A DNA stretch of 64,000 nucleotides from Sphagnum compactum (taxonomy: Eukaryota; Bryophyta; Sphagnopsida; Sphagnales), in assembly GCA_965153455.1 (NCBI GenBank), contig OZ234500.1:12090001-12154000 (forward strand), in the 5' to 3' direction. Under the pieces are notes generated by a model. That model did not search any database. It was given only the letters and a program-made list of their open reading frames with translations, and was not told the DNA's origin. Shown here in pieces: positions 24,701 through 44,637 of the stretch; the stretch's first letter is position 1; each line of letters starts with the position of its first letter. The translations under genes and the position numbers were made by a program.

Positions 24701-27700
24701 ACATGGCATAACCCAGCTTGGCATGGAAAGTTATCAAATGTGAAGAATTTGTGTGTTGTACAGAGCAACAACAACGAGTTGCAAATGAAGGTTCGAGAAA
24801 ATGTGAACCTTTTTTTTCAAGAAAGAAACTAACTAAATCAACATTCATCTTCAAGCAAAACTAGAACATGAATCTGCCCACTTCAAGTACTTCGGAAAAG
24901 AATGAAACAAGAGTTGTGATGCATGGATGACTCACCACAGACATGTGAAGGGAGAGAATTCAAAATTATGGGCTTGGCCTTGTCTAATGCAAGCATCATT
25001 ATTTCAGCCACAGCTTGAACAGACTTGGACATCATTGCATTTAACCTAAAAAGACCTTGTTGAGCACTTATGCAAATGTTGCATTCAAGTTTCATTAGTT
25101 GTATCACTTATGCAAATGTTCCTTGTGTGATTGGTAGCATATTGCTTATCTTCAAACAAACTACACCCCCAATGAAACCAAATCTTTTCACCATTGAAAC
25201 AAATGCAAGGGCTAACCAAGCTAATAGGAGCTAATGGTGCCTCCTTAGGAGAGCCCTTTTCACCAATGGGTTAGTCAAACCAATGTGGCAAAATAGGATT
25301 GGTTATTCAAGTAGAATGTTTTTAATTCCATGAAGTGTAAGTCTACATAAAACTTGTTTTGATTCTTATGATCCAAAAAAAATCACATTATACTATGATG
25401 TTGTGAAAAGGTGTAGCTGATCTATTTTCCAAGAATATGTCATTTTCATATTCATTTCAAGTCCTTTGGGATAAGTATATTAAGTAGCAAATACGTTAAT
25501 TAGATGGCCTCAAAAGTGTTTTTGGAGACCCTATTCACATTTTATTTATTTTAAATTTACTCAAATACCTGGATAATATATTTAAAACATTGTGGTATAA
25601 AATGCATCAAAATCGTTTGACATTACCATTTGGAACATTTTGGAATTAGGTAGTGGTTACACCAAAAGTGGCATGGTTGGACCTAGTATAAGGTGTTGGA
25701 TAAAATTTGTGTTGTAGTCAATCACCCACATCCTATGAATTCTCTAATGATCACCTGTAACAACCCATGAACAAATGACCAAAACTCATCACCTTGGAAG
25801 AGGAGGTAGTATCACAATATAAAATATATAGTTGATTTTGGCAAACTTTAATTGCAACTATATAAATTGCATTTGACTTGGGGGGGCTCAATTTTTTTAT
25901 ATTTAGTGAAACAGCTAATATAAAGGGATGTTTTGTGGTACGCTATGAAATAATAAAATATTGAAAATTTTTATTTATTAAAATAAAAATATATTAAATA
26001 AATTGTAGGTATATTTTCATAAACAATTTTGAGCACCAAATTTATTTTTAAATGAATAATAAAATGTATTTCATAATGAATTAACACCTTACATTTTTTT
26101 CACATCATTTGGAAAAAAGATGGATATATTCCATATTCATCAAATAAATTGAATCTAATGAATATGGAATACCAAAAGCATTTTTAAAATAATGTAATTA
26201 ACGTCCTTCATTGCTTAAAGGATTTGAAATGATTTGAAAATGAAAATATTTATAAATATACATATACATAATTGTATAATGTAACACCTTTTTGGGGATT
26301 TGTAAAAATCTTTTAAAATTTATGTCAATTTGAACATCATGATTCTCTAAACATTTTAAACTAAAGAACTAATCTTGTTTTAACACATTAGTTTGACTAA
26401 CTAATCCATTGCTTATAACTTGTTGTACAAGTTCATTAAAGATTTCAATATCAAATTTAAACTCACAATTTTGGTGCCCTTAAGTGATTACGAGGTAGGG
26501 TGATTCATTTTTTGTGTCACAATGCAATTTTTTGCAACGTGTCATACATTAACATGTTATGAACATGCTATAAAATCAATAATATTGTAAATTTGTGATT
26601 AAATTTATGTTATCAAATTGAATAAAAAAACACACACACACATATATGCACTAAATGTATAGTAATGGACTTTTGAAGTTGAAAAATATGGACTTATTTT
26701 TTATTTTTGTCTTTTTGCACATGCATTTTTGTGTATGGTTTTTATTTGGGATATTTTACAAGGACTCAATATATGATATATGAAAGCAATATGAACATAG
26801 ATGCAAAACAATTACTCGAAAAACCTTGACAAAATAAAGTTATGGAATTTTGAATGGCTTGAAATGGGCCACATTTTTATGAGTCCATATCATAATGAGT
26901 TTTTGGTGAATTTCAATTTCTTTCTTTTAAATTTAATGTTAAAAAGTTGTCTAAAATAACTTATCTTGGTATGGATTTTTTTAATTCATTATCCACCATG
27001 CAATTTTCAATTTAATCAATGATATGATAATAGACTACCATTTTAACATTGTCGTATGGATTTTTAAGGAGTGGTGTATCTGTTGAAAATGAACCACCCT
27101 AATTTGCAACAATTCTTTATATTACGATTACACCTTAAAACACATGTAAGTTCAAATAAAAAATGGATGTCAAAAAGAAGGCCCGTATTAGTCTACCAAT
27201 TTCATATTGTACATAAAAACCAAAATAAAACAACATTACATATGATGCAAACCAATGTTGGCAAGCTCATAATTTTAGGTAGGTTCAAGTTCAATAGCTC
27301 TAGGTTAATTTCTAAAGTATCCAAACAGTAGGTTCAACACTTTATTGCAATTGTGATTGGAACCAAATTGGGCAATTGGACATTTAATTGGGGTTAGGGG
27401 GGTGTTATCCTTTTTTTAATAGGTTTAAGTTTTCTAGGTAAATAAGTATAACTTTTCAAAAATAGTAAAAGCCTAAACCTATTGTTTATTAATGAAAGCA
27501 CAATAGGGTGGATCAAAATTTGGCAATTAAAAGTTCATTTTGAAAGTCCCTATCCATTTTATTAAATTAAACTTAGTGAAAATGGGCTTCTAATCAAAAC
27601 ATTTAAATGATGTTAAAATTAACATTGTTTTCTATGTCCAAGTTCAAATTACTCTAATTTAAGAAAAATAAAACACCTTTATAAATATGGGTCTCAAAAA

Positions 27701-30700
27701 ACTAAATTTAGAAATCAAAATGGACTTCACAAAATTTCATGTTTCTAAGGTTTTCATTTTGAGTCTTAAAAAGAGTGAGAAACATTTTGCTATTTCATTT
27801 GTTCATCTTAGATGTTATAAGCCTTCAAAGTAAAATCTTTCAAAGTTGTGAGCACATTCTCCAATTCTAATAAATAAAATAAAATCCATAACCATAGTTT
27901 TTTTGAATTGTGACATTGATATAAAGTTGATAGATCATTGAATATTGATTTTTTGGTGTAATTTTTTCAGAGTTGGAAGCATTAAAATATAAATTTCAAT
28001 TTTTCATTTCATTTTATTAAAATTTTCAAACATATTTGAAATATATACAACAAGACTTGACTAACTTGAAAAACCTACCATTGTAATTACTTCCATAAAA
28101 GTACATTGTAGTGTACATTTACCCTTATGCAAGTAGTTAACTTTAATTAGTTGTACATAATTAATTATAAATAAATTTATCTTGGACTATGTGGATTTGT
28201 TGAATAGACTAATATTGTAAAAATGAATTTCTTGGTTTATGAAATACCCCAATGACTTTAAACTACATCAAAACTTTGTATCCTACGTGAATAACCTAGG
28301 TAGCTTAGGATATAAAATAAGTGAGCTAAGGTGAACATCGCAATTAGTAGCTTATGAAGGAGTCTAACATGCTTAGTAACATAAGGTTTTGTGAAAATCA
28401 TCATTAACCTAGGGTTTTGACTCTCTCTACTTTATTTGCCCTATGCAAACTACCTTTTTCATAAATTCTCTTAATTTTAAATAACAATTCCAATTCAACA
28501 TTATATCATCGTTGTCCATTGTCTCATCCCTAATCTTCATGTCATACATCTCTTGTAGGAGTTGATCAATTCCACAAACCTTCTTTCCCACCTATTAAGC
28601 TTGTGCTAATAATAATGGCCATTGTGAATTCATTTCCACCCAAATATTTGCTACCATATGTAAAATCATGCAAAATTATCATTTCCATAAACATTCATAA
28701 ATTGAAAAATAGTTCTTAATTCCCAAACAAGTCCAAGGTGCAAACAAGAACAAAGGAATCACACTTGTTACTTGAAAGTTCGTCCATGTGTATTTTTTGT
28801 TCAATTTAATCCTTTCTTGGTGGAAGGGTTAGAATGTTTGAAATTTGTGAAGTAAATTAACCCTTGTGCCATTCACAAAAAGGAGATTAATAAAACAAAA
28901 TGATGGGGTTATTATAACCTCGCATTAAGTTGTTCACCATGGATGGGAAAGATGTGGTGCAAGAATTTGAAAGTAAATGTATAAACTTTGCCTTTCCCTT
29001 CTAACATTGAGTTTGTCTTTGTCCTTTCCCACTTGTTCTACTACCCCTTCAATGTCTTTCTCTATTACATATTTGCATGTGCAAATGCTTCTGAATGAAC
29101 TATTGCTTCATGAAGCAAAATCAACAAATTTTGAGGCGTAGTTAATTAAGGACTTTCTTCTTGATTGGTAAAACTTATACAATGTGATCAATTTTGCAAG
29201 TAATTAGTAAGTACCAATTTTTGTTAACATACTGCAATTTGGTGCTCATTGTTGCTAACATTTAAACACAATTTAACACACTTGCATTCACTTTCATGGA
29301 CACCTTCCAACACCTCTCTCTTCTAAAACTATTGAAATGGCATTGAACAAGAACCCACCAATATGAGGAAGATACAATTGCATACATTTTCATAAGGTGT
29401 ACACTTACAAAAGTTCAAAAGATCTTAACTAATTTTGGTAAAAAAATGATTATTTTTAAGCTATGCCTTTTGCTTTCAGTCAATTTTTTTGGAGTTGCCC
29501 ACTTACATGCAGAAATTAGGTGCACACTAAACATCATATAGATAGTGGCTAGTAAACTTTTTTTGCCATCAAAGAACAACACAATGGAACATGGTATAAA
29601 ATTTACATTGACGGTGAATACACATATTTTTGGTTGGAAGTTAAACCTTAAATTCTAAACCTAATTTTTCCTGAAAGGCCATAACAAATATAACAAATAT
29701 CCAAAGGCCATAACAAATGGATGTAGTGTTTTTTTTACTAGCAAAATTTTGCCAGTTAATGACATGGAGAAAAGGCCAACGACCAGCCCAACTTACATTT
29801 AAAAAGAAACAACCATTGATTTTGCAAGGATCCTAGGGTTTTGGATTAGGACTAACCAAGTAGTGGTTGTGAGGGGGCAATAGTTTGCTAACTGCTATTC
29901 CTCGTTGCTTTGCATGATCACGCGCATTGGATGAAGTTCCCATACCCTTTCGCCATCACATAATGAAGCTTGACACCTTGTAGCCACATTTCCACCCACT
30001 TACAATTTTTCATCACTCACATTGGATCAAAGCTTCGCGTTTATGTCATCACCTCTCTCTTACACTTGTAAAGTTTGGGTTGCTGCCTTTCCATATTTTC
30101 TTAAGGAATTAGGGGTTGTTATTGAAATCTATTTGTAGTTTAGCTTGTTGAAGTTTGTTTCTAGTTCAACTTGATGGTGATGACCTTGAGTTGCGCAAGA
30201 GAGGTCCGTTGCTTGATGAGGTTCGTTGGTAGCTACAATTGTTGACCCGATGGAAGAACAATCAACTTTCAATGTTGTGTATGAATAATCTTTAGATTTT
30301 GTAAGTCTCAAGCTCCTTTATTTATTTATTTATACTTTGAAGCTTCTTATAAGTTCACAAGCTATAGCGTCTTGATTGTGTTTCAACGTTGTAGTTGCTT
30401 CTTTCTTCCACTTTTGCAAGTCCATCAAAGCTACTTCTATTTTTCGCAAGTTTGTTGAAGCCATTTTTTTCAAAACTTGATTTTTTTCAGTTTTTGCAAC
30501 TTTGTCAAAGCTATTTATTTCTTTTGTTCTTGTTCAATTCTTGCAAGTCCATTTAGTTCAACTTTTTATTTAATCACACCATGGCGCCTTTGCAGTTGCC
30601 AAATGGGTTCGAGTACAAGTTTTTTTTCTTTACTAACATCCTTAGTGTCATCAAGGTTGGTTCCTCAAGTGAAGGTGGTGGTGGTGCTGTTGTTTGTAGT

Positions 30701-30790
30701 GCATTTGAGTGCACTACACTTGAAGTTGATGTTACCAACCCCATGGAGAAGAGAAAAATTGGGTGAGGGAATGGGAAATTAACTGGGTTT
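21701..30790. other. AT-rich intergenic desert
   Basis: No intact gene was recognised over 9 kb, and long ORFs are almost absent from 25.1 to 30.1 kb. Landmarks: a 20-bp perfect palindrome at 21949-21968; a moderately GC-rich part at 22.8-23.7 kb with C-runs near 23060; a hairpin at 23751-23811; a (CTCCT)n microsatellite at 24001-24022; a short CA tract near 26630; and an imperfect repeat of TTTTGCAAGT..TCAAAGCTA phrases at 30395-30565. The remainder is AT-rich sequence without visible structure. Confidence 0.5.
23751..23811. repeat. Perfect 19-bp inverted repeat (hairpin)
   Basis: GTTTGTAAGATTTTTTTGG at 23751-23769 is exactly reverse-complementary to 23793-23811, with a 23-bp loop. The loop and right arm also directly repeat the sequence at 23701 (TCCAAATTCAGAACCCAAAA), so the structure probably arose from a local inverted duplication. 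Confidence 0.8.
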
Positions 30791-30792
30791 TT

Positions 30793-32765
30793 TAGGATGT
30801 TTGGGCAACAAAGCTTCCATGGGCATAAGTTGTGCTTGGGATAGATAGGAAAGGGAACATGGTCAGGGGTTGTATTTGCTCATAGATTGAAGGTAGAGAG
30901 AAACTCTTGGTTCCCAAATTCGACATCCTCCAAAAGCATGTTGGGAGGTGCAAGTGTAAGGTTGCAAAACCAAATTGCAACATGGGGCAATATTACATGT
31001 TTGTTGAATCACAACATGCAAAGAATGAACGGCTCTTTTGTAGTAGGGAAAATACACAATGGCTAACATGGTTATTGTGGGGGATGTGGTTGGGGAGAAA
31101 AAAAGGAAATTTATACAACTTGTTGCAATTTTTTGGCTTTTGAAACAAGGTCATCCTATGACTGACTTTGAAGCAATGAAATTGTTGTTTTTTAAAAGGT
31201 GAAACACACTCCAAAAAAACATTAACACGACAATGCTAGCTTGGAGATTACAGAATCTATGCATAACATTGTTCTCATTGCAATTAAAGTGGTTGTTCAT
31301 GTGTACCCAAATATCTTGCTATTAGTTACGATGAAATGATGACAATCGATAATCAATCATGAATTAACATTCATACCATTCATTCATTGGTTATGGCATT
31401 GCTGATAATTTGACCAATGTGATCTTAAAGTCATTGATGGTTAATGGGGGCCTGACCATGGAGGACATTAGTAGCAAGCTAATTTCTTTTGGTTATGATG
31501 AGGTTGTTGTGTTTATAGGTGTTCACACTGGTGTGACAACACAAATCTTTTGAAACGTAGCCCCTTTCATGTTTGTTGTCCATTGTGTTGCACATTGGAC
31601 AACCTAGCCGTGCAAACACTGTCCGTGCAACCTTTGGTGCATAAACTTGAAGGTCTCTTGCAAGCCACATACACCTATTTTGCCTCTTCACCCAAGATTC
31701 ACCCAAGAGGCATTTGAAGTAATGCAAGCTTGCATAATTGCTAGAAACAAAAGGGAACAAATTGCTATGCAACATGAAGACTAGGTGGATATCTATGTTG
31801 TTTCTTGCTAATAGGGTGCTTGCGGAGTACAAATCCTTAGTGGGAAGAATGCATGATGACCTTGGGACGATTGAAGCTGCAAGACCCACTCTTGAGTTTT
31901 TGTGTGATGCTAAGGTTGTCTTGGGCCTCATGTGCATCGTGCCCACATTGGAGGTTATTAATGACCTAATAAAATTTGCCCAAAGTCATGATACATTTGT
32001 GTGTGACTTTGTGGGGGCAGTGAAGATGTGTTGTATAGATCTGCACACATTGTATTATGATCTAGAGAAGAAGTACACTATGAACAGTTCAAAGGTTTTG
32101 CAAATCTAGTCAATTGCAACAATGATGGGATGCTCACAACTTGGTGGATTGATGCAACCACTAACATTGGAGTTTTCCCAACCAAGAGTTCATGAATGTT
32201 ACTGGGGTTGTATATCTTTAATACTAGTTGAACTCTAAAGCAAAGAATACGTTCCTTGCCCATCTAGCCTTGTTAAATGCACAATAATGTTTTAAAAAGG
32301 AGCTGGTGTTGAAGGTTTAAAGGTATCAGCCCAATTCAATGAACAAAAACTTGACATGAGAGCTTCACTTTTCAAGGTCACCATGTGATCACCATGATTT
32401 CAACATGTTGACCTTCTTATGTTGAACATAAGAAGGTCAACATGTTCTTGAACTTCTTATGAATTGTAATCCCATGATGACTTGTGGTCCAATTTGGCTT
32501 TTAGTGTTGTGCTACAACATTGACTGTCGAAATACTTCACGTTACTGGAAATTTTTGTAGTGATGGTATTAGGAAGCATGGAAGACAAACGATGCTTTTC
32601 AACTCTGTCCTTCATGAAATCTAAGCTTAGAAATTGGCTCACAACTCATCTTGATTAGGTTGTTAGAATGTTTGCCTAGCCTCATTACTCCATGAGCACT
32701 TTCCCATTTGGAGATGCCATGAAGGAGTGGTAGGATAGGAAACATACGTATGTAATGGATATATA
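30793..32765 (+). pseudogene. Decayed hAT transposase of the zinc-finger (ZNF862-like) type
   Basis: Pieces of one transposase run left to right. An N-terminal zinc-finger-like part (VPKFDILQKHVGRCKCKV) lies near 30907-30960. A catalytic part reads MVNGGLTMEDISSKLISFG near 31438 and VVHCVAHWT near 31577. The most open stretch is 31738-32109 (MKTRWISMLFLANRVLAEYK). A C-terminal part, FSTLSFMKSKLRNWLTTHLD, lies near 32600. This order matches the hAT proteins related to animal ZNF862 and the plant TTF-type zinc-finger proteins. Many stops and frameshifts separate the pieces, so it is dead. It differs from the hAT relic at 10.8 kb, so two lineages are present. Confidence 0.75.
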
Positions 32766-33905
32766 GATGATTCTAAAGGTTTCAGTGTTGCAATACATTA
32801 GGTGTTTTTGCACACTATTTTGAGCTCAAGTTGTAGCTTGTATGCATGCACTAAGCAACAATGAAGACAAATTTTGTATAACAACTGCATCTTTCCTAGT
32901 TGGTGTGATGTGTTATTTGAGTGGCCAGGATGTAAACCTAAACCTACAAGTTCTTTAAGTTCCTTCAAATGTCAGCTTGTTGCTGATTTGAGCTGTTTTG
33001 ATATGCACATTGCTTTCTATTTTGTTGATTATTTTCTCAAGCTAATGTGGGACTGTAGGGAAGGTTTTAATGTGTGCTACTTGTGCAGATCTGACTTGGG
33101 CTGCAATGGGCAGGATCTGAGAGGATTGGGGTTCAATCCCTCCTCAGGCCTTCAAAATTTGAAACAAAAAATCTTGATAATTGCTTGTTGTTAGTACGAA
33201 GTTTTGCACATATACAAGTTGTTTGCAAATTGTTGTTGGCACCTAGATGTTGAAAGGATCACCAGATTTTGCATACTAATGTTGAAATACTCACCAGTTG
33301 TCTTACACAAAAACACATTGTAACCAGTATACCATTCTTCAAAAGAAATTATATCACAATTGTTTGCCATATAGAACTTTCCTTGGATGCCACATTTTGA
33401 CATTTATTTTTTACAGGGTGCTAGATGTTTATACAAAAAATCCAGACTGGTTGCCAGGTCTGCCTCCAAGGGCTGATGTTTTGTTGCCAACTAGGATACC
33501 TCAAGCAAATAGAAAAAAAACCACTGGATGGATGGTGGAACTCTCAGCCTGGTTCCACAGCTGTATATTTGAGTCTCATGTGTCATTCATTCATTAATGT
33601 GCTTGCATTCCCCAAAGTTGAACTCCACATTTAATTCTAATGCTACTTGCATCACAATAAAAGTTTGAAACTAGAAATCCTGCTCGCTTGGAAGCCATTG
33701 ATGCTCACTATCTTACCTATGCACGCGAGCCTTTTATGGAAAGGAATAAACAATCGATACCCAAGCATTCAAGCCTCTTGGGGAGAGAGAATTGGGGAAG
33801 AAAACAACCACTAGTATGCATCCTAACCTTTTGGAATAAAGCATTTGGAATAAAACAACCTCCAATACAGAGCAACCCAAGACCCAGGAAGACTCTTCCT
33901 CCTCC
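32766..33905. other. Intergenic region between the hAT relic and the UKL gene end
   Basis: No gene was recognised. A possible Pol III promoter-like pair lies at 33098-33139 (GGGCTGCAATGG, then GGTTCAATCC). Base composition rises toward the UKL gene, and the last part presumably includes its 3' UTR. Confidence 0.4.
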
Positions 33906-39689
<5,784 letters not shown>

Positions 39690-42600
39690 ACCTTCCTCTC
39701 ACTCCAGCAATACAGTGAAATTCCACCAGATGGGATCTCTTCAGGTTCTACGCAAGGAAGAAACTGAATCACATTCTCCCTTCACAAATGAGCTCAATAG
39801 TGACCATTCTGGCAACAGAAAAAGGATAGTTGCCAAAACCCGAAAGTCCCTTTAATGCCACCATCTTCCACAGGAATCAGGCATATCAAAAACCCCTGAC
39901 AGAGACCCCAAAAACAAAAGAGCTACTAGAGTTTTCAAGGTAGAATGTAAACCCATCTGACATGCTCGAAATTGCAATTCGAGGATATGAGCTATAATGC
40001 AGTTGTAGTGTTTCTAATCCCATCAAAGCACATCAATGATTCATCAATGATCCTTCACTTTCGAGTTCTTACAAAAGCAAATTCATTACATGACCCAATC
40101 TCACACACGCATTTGAGAAGTTGAAAATATCAGTAACGAAGCTCCCCCTGTCGCACATAAAATACCAGGAATTTGCTGCGCATCTGCTGAATAAATAAAA
40201 TCCTGCCAAAAGCTGGAAGACAAAAAATGGACGAATGTATGCTTACAGCTTACGGTGTACCTTGCAGCATGTCAGGCCCAGCAGGCAACAGAATGCGAGT
40301 TTCCTTCTTTATTGACCCACCTGTGCTGTCAAGAGGTGGGATGATAGTAGGTGTCCATGACCAGAAAACTCTTATCTTGACCTAAGGGCCACTCCAGACC
40401 ACGATCTAGCCTCTCTCCCTCTACCCTTCTCTTTATTTTGATCAATCGAGAGCCTGGCCTCATTCCCCTCTCTGTATTTCAAAAAGATAGAAGTGCCCCT
40501 GACAGACACAGGAATTGAGAACGGCAAACAAAAGATGAAAGAGAAAGGTATTGTTAAGTATTAACTTATGCTCCGCAGTATTTATCTCGCATCCAACAAG
40601 AGATTTGATCGATGATGCTGTCGAGCTTATCGGCTGAAGTTCGGATGAATTCTTTTGCGACTGTTAATGTGCTGATGAGGATGCAGCTCCTACAGCGAAT
40701 CTCGGCGTGTGCTGTTGTTTGACAATGGGCAACGGCTATTGACAGTAGGGGATGGTAGGTGTGGGATGAATGCTGGAGATCTGGGGATGAATTGCCATCC
40801 GCTTAATGTGTCCATTTCCATGCCCTAAGAAGCAAGCATCTGTGAATTGCTGCTCCATGTTGCATTCCTAAGTCAAAATTCCCACTAATTACCAATCCTC
40901 GTTCTATTGTCCCAGGAACAAAACCTTTATGTATGCACCTTTGGATTATGATACTATCAGTGAATGAAAAAAGCTCTCTGGGTCTACCACAGTGAGGAGC
41001 TGAAACCATGGTTTTCAGTTACAAAGCTCTGTGAGTAGATGGTGAACTTTGGGTAATGGAGCAACATTGGGTGAAATATCTGGCTTTGATAATAACAACA
41101 CAATCCACTCAGACACTTAGTCTGATTAAGCAAAGAAAGACAGAAGAGAAAATATGAGTCCTTGCAAATGCTTGTGGAACCTCAAGCTCAAGAGATAGAA
41201 GACAATTGATTGATCCTGCATCAACATTTCAACTTGCAGCAAGGATAGCAGAAACACCCTTGTTTATTGGCAAAGTCACCAAATTTAGTGGGCGTGAAGA
41301 GGTGTACAGTACACAACTATGATTCATGAACAGGTGCAGTAAATCATGGCCATTAAGCACCGTAGTGAACAAGCATCACCAAATAACCTCCAGATGGTAG
41401 AATAGAGGCTGGCAGCATGGAAGACTATTATGTCTAAGATAGCACTTCTTCAAAGATTCTCCACCCTGCCGCTAGCTTACTCAAGTAACACTGCCACCAA
41501 AAAGTGACTACCATTGAGAATGCTTCGTAGAGATTCATTAGCTTGTATGTCAGAAATAGCGGGCCCTTGCCTGACACCAAGGTCTATGACAATTGAGATG
41601 GCACATTCAATTCTGATTCAACAGCACCAATTTGCTGTTGTAGTTTGATGTGCAAGTGCTGTTGGCACATCAGAGCTTGACGATGAAGCTAGCAATGCAT
41701 CAACCACACAAGCAATTCCCAGCTCCACTGAGGTTCATGATTGATGCAGGCAATGCCAGTAACTGCAGATAAGTTGCCAATTGGTTACTTTGTGTGTTAA
41801 GTGGGATGTCAAGGTTCAACCTATCATGTGTCTTTTGTTTCATGGTTTATTGTGGCCACATAGTGCTATTCTTGCGTGCTCTCCTGCATGTATCATTTTG
41901 ACAAACAGGGTCTTTTCACAAGCAGAAACTCCTTCATTTTCCAGTTATAACAGCTGAAGCTGCTGCTGAAAAGGCACAGTTTGAATCATAACAGTTTACA
42001 CCAGACAGCAATGCTAACAGCAAGGGCAAAATATCTGTTAGCTGCAGAAACTAAAAGTGGTTCCCATGTGTTATTGTGCTAAGAGACTGATTCAACCCCA
42101 AAACTGATTCAAGTTCCAAAATATACAGCACTGGCATCAGCAGAAGACCAGTTGCCCCTAGTTTGGTAGGAATGAGACCACAAGGCTGCAATGACACATT
42201 TACACTTCACTTCTCTATTAGACCCAGCAAAAATCTTTCAGGGTGGTGTCATAATTGGATTCATACCTCAGGGATTATGAAAAAGAGATATGGTCAATTG
42301 ACTGAGCAAAGCACAGCCCCAAAACTAGCAAGGGTTTTTAAATGGCTTAATTCCCAGATTATGGCAGTAGGCTCAGTAATGCCCATATGTACACCTCTAC
42401 TCTCTGTGAAGAGTCTTCCTTCTTGCACCATTTGGGTGAGGAGATTTTGCCACTGCTACTTCAGCCTCATTAGGTGATGCATAAGTCATCCGCACCACGA
42501 ACAGCCCAGTTCACCCCACAAAACTCAGTGGCAGAAGAGAAAGCTCCTAAGCCACACCATCAGAACATCAATTTAATTCACAATCCAATTCACTCCCTCT

Positions 42601-44440
42601 TTCTCACAAACTTGGGATCTTCCTCAACATAAAAAGTCTCAAACTTTGATGCTAGCCAACATACTTGCAGCAGCTTAAGAAATGCTAGCTTTTGTTGTTA
42701 TGTTTCCACCTAGTATAACAAAGCAGACAATTTCTGCACAAGTAAGTAAGCTAAAATCAGACTGGCATACTACCCTGGACTTTGCCATGCCTCCCACCAA
42801 GTCAGTGACAGAAGCTGAGTATCTTTTAGTCATGTTGTCCGTTTCATCACATTCTGATGTTTTACATCCAAATGATTTCCTTCACTAGGAATTTTATACT
42901 AACCACCTTCTACTGACCTGTCAGAGATTTCGCACAGCATTAGGAAGGCACCTTAAATCCATAAGATTCCCACCTCACAGAGGAGGTGAGCTTATGTTTC
43001 TGGGCGGGCTCTTTCATTTCATAAGGGCCCACCATTTTTTCTTTGCACATTAGATATGCAATCAACAGCTGAACAGTCATTACACATCATACGGCCCTTG
43101 GAAAGGTGCATTACCAGAATTTGGGACTGCCCTCCGCTGCCACGTCAGGTGGGTATTCTGGTAACACCCCTCTCCATGGGCCTCTCTAGCACTACCAGAT
43201 CTTCAGCCATGTGCAAGCTTAATCCTTGGGCATCTTCAAAGCCACAAAGAGCAGATCTATTCCAAAAATATGCTTACATGTGCATAGAGCCAGCAAAAGT
43301 GCTGGACATCAATTGCCATCCAGCATGAAGATAGGCACATTCTTGATACCTTCTGCAAATCAAAAACAGAAGGCAAATGCTCCTCCTGTTGTCATCATTC
43401 TACACTGCTGATGTTACCAATCCCATGAGTCTGGCATCATAAGAGGCCATGTTAAAAAGTAACATTATAGCATTGCATCAGTATGATAGAAGGTGCAGAC
43501 AGCTCACTCACTTGCAACTCAAGCAGAGGTCTAGCCACAAAACCAGCCAGGATTCAGTGCTCACATTGTAATCATGTCCGAAACAGCTGAAGCACCTTCC
43601 CAGTCAATGATTGCAGACACAACAGGTCTTGTTGCAATGCCACCACACCTACCCTTCTCTTTTCAGCACACCTTTACACATGTAGATCCCAAGTGAGATC
43701 CTTTTGTAGGGCTTCTTCAGCTGCTCCTCTCACAACTGATTTGACAGCTCCTATAACTAGCTCAAAAAAGAGAGCAATTTCACATCAGACATTTTCACAT
43801 GTATTGAAGACTTCTTGGAAAGTTTCATCTACAACTCACCCAGAGTGGTGGGAGGAACATAGAGTTGACAACTGATCTGTTAGTGACAGCTTCAATTGAT
43901 TCTCAATGAGCAAGCAGAAATACGTTATATATGCAAATCACAGATCCAACCGTGCCCAGTAAGCTTTAATTGAGACAGACAGATGAAGATGGATCCTCGC
44001 AAGACAAATAGATACGATAGGCTGCAACAGAAACAATCAACCTACAATATCCTCAGCAAAAACACTGATGTGTAAATGGATGAGTCACATAGGGGATGGC
44101 CTAAACCTCTTGATGGGTACCAAAAACACAATCAACACAACTACTACACGTTGTCCTCCACAGGGAGACAAAATGTTTAACTACATTGCTAATTTGCGTT
44201 CCCCAGATTTCCGATTCATTGAAGGAAAAAAGAGAGCAATCTACCTGTGAGTACGAAGCTTAACCGACGTCGCGAAGCTTCTTGCCTAGAGAAAAAGACG
44301 ATGAAGGACCCGACCTTTGTTGCTTCATCACAATTTCTTGGGCACCCTTCGAAAACCAAAGTTTCATCTTGGTTCAAAGTAAGCACCATAAAAGAGAACA
44401 AGCTAACATCTACCTCTTGCTGCACATTATTATATTAAGC
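39690..44440. other. Region upstream of UKL, no gene recognised
   Basis: Its composition resembles gene-associated DNA rather than the AT desert, so it may hold the UKL promoter and 5' UTR introns or a non-coding transcript. I could not find a coding exon chain on either strand; the longest ORF (42163-42477, plus) has no recognisable features. At 43111-43164 TTACCAGAAT faces ATTCTGGTAA across a 34-bp loop, with outer GGTG and CACC also pairing. Confidence 0.4.
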
Positions 44441-44441
44441 T

Positions 44442-44505
44442 CCAATGAAATCAAGCAACGCATCGTAAGACAGCCAATGAAATCAAGCAACGCATCGTAA
44501 GACAG
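44442..44505 (+). repeat. Perfect 32-bp tandem duplication
   Basis: Bases 44442-44473 are repeated exactly at 44474-44505 (starting CCAATGAAATCAAGCAACGC). The lack of any mismatch suggests a recent slippage event or an assembly feature. Confidence 0.95.
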
Positions 44506-44637
44506 CAAACAAGATCGGAAAACGCAAGCGATGGAGCTGCTGCATGGAGAAACACAAGATCAGCTTCACAAGAAACAACGGAGCCTCCAAACCTAATCAC
44601 AATCACCGAACAGAAATGCCTCTTGGTAGGTGGTAGC

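Noticed and set aside
42163-42477. 104-codon plus-strand ORF upstream of UKL
   Set aside because: No recognisable domain and no convincing neighbouring exons; likely chance in less AT-rich DNA.
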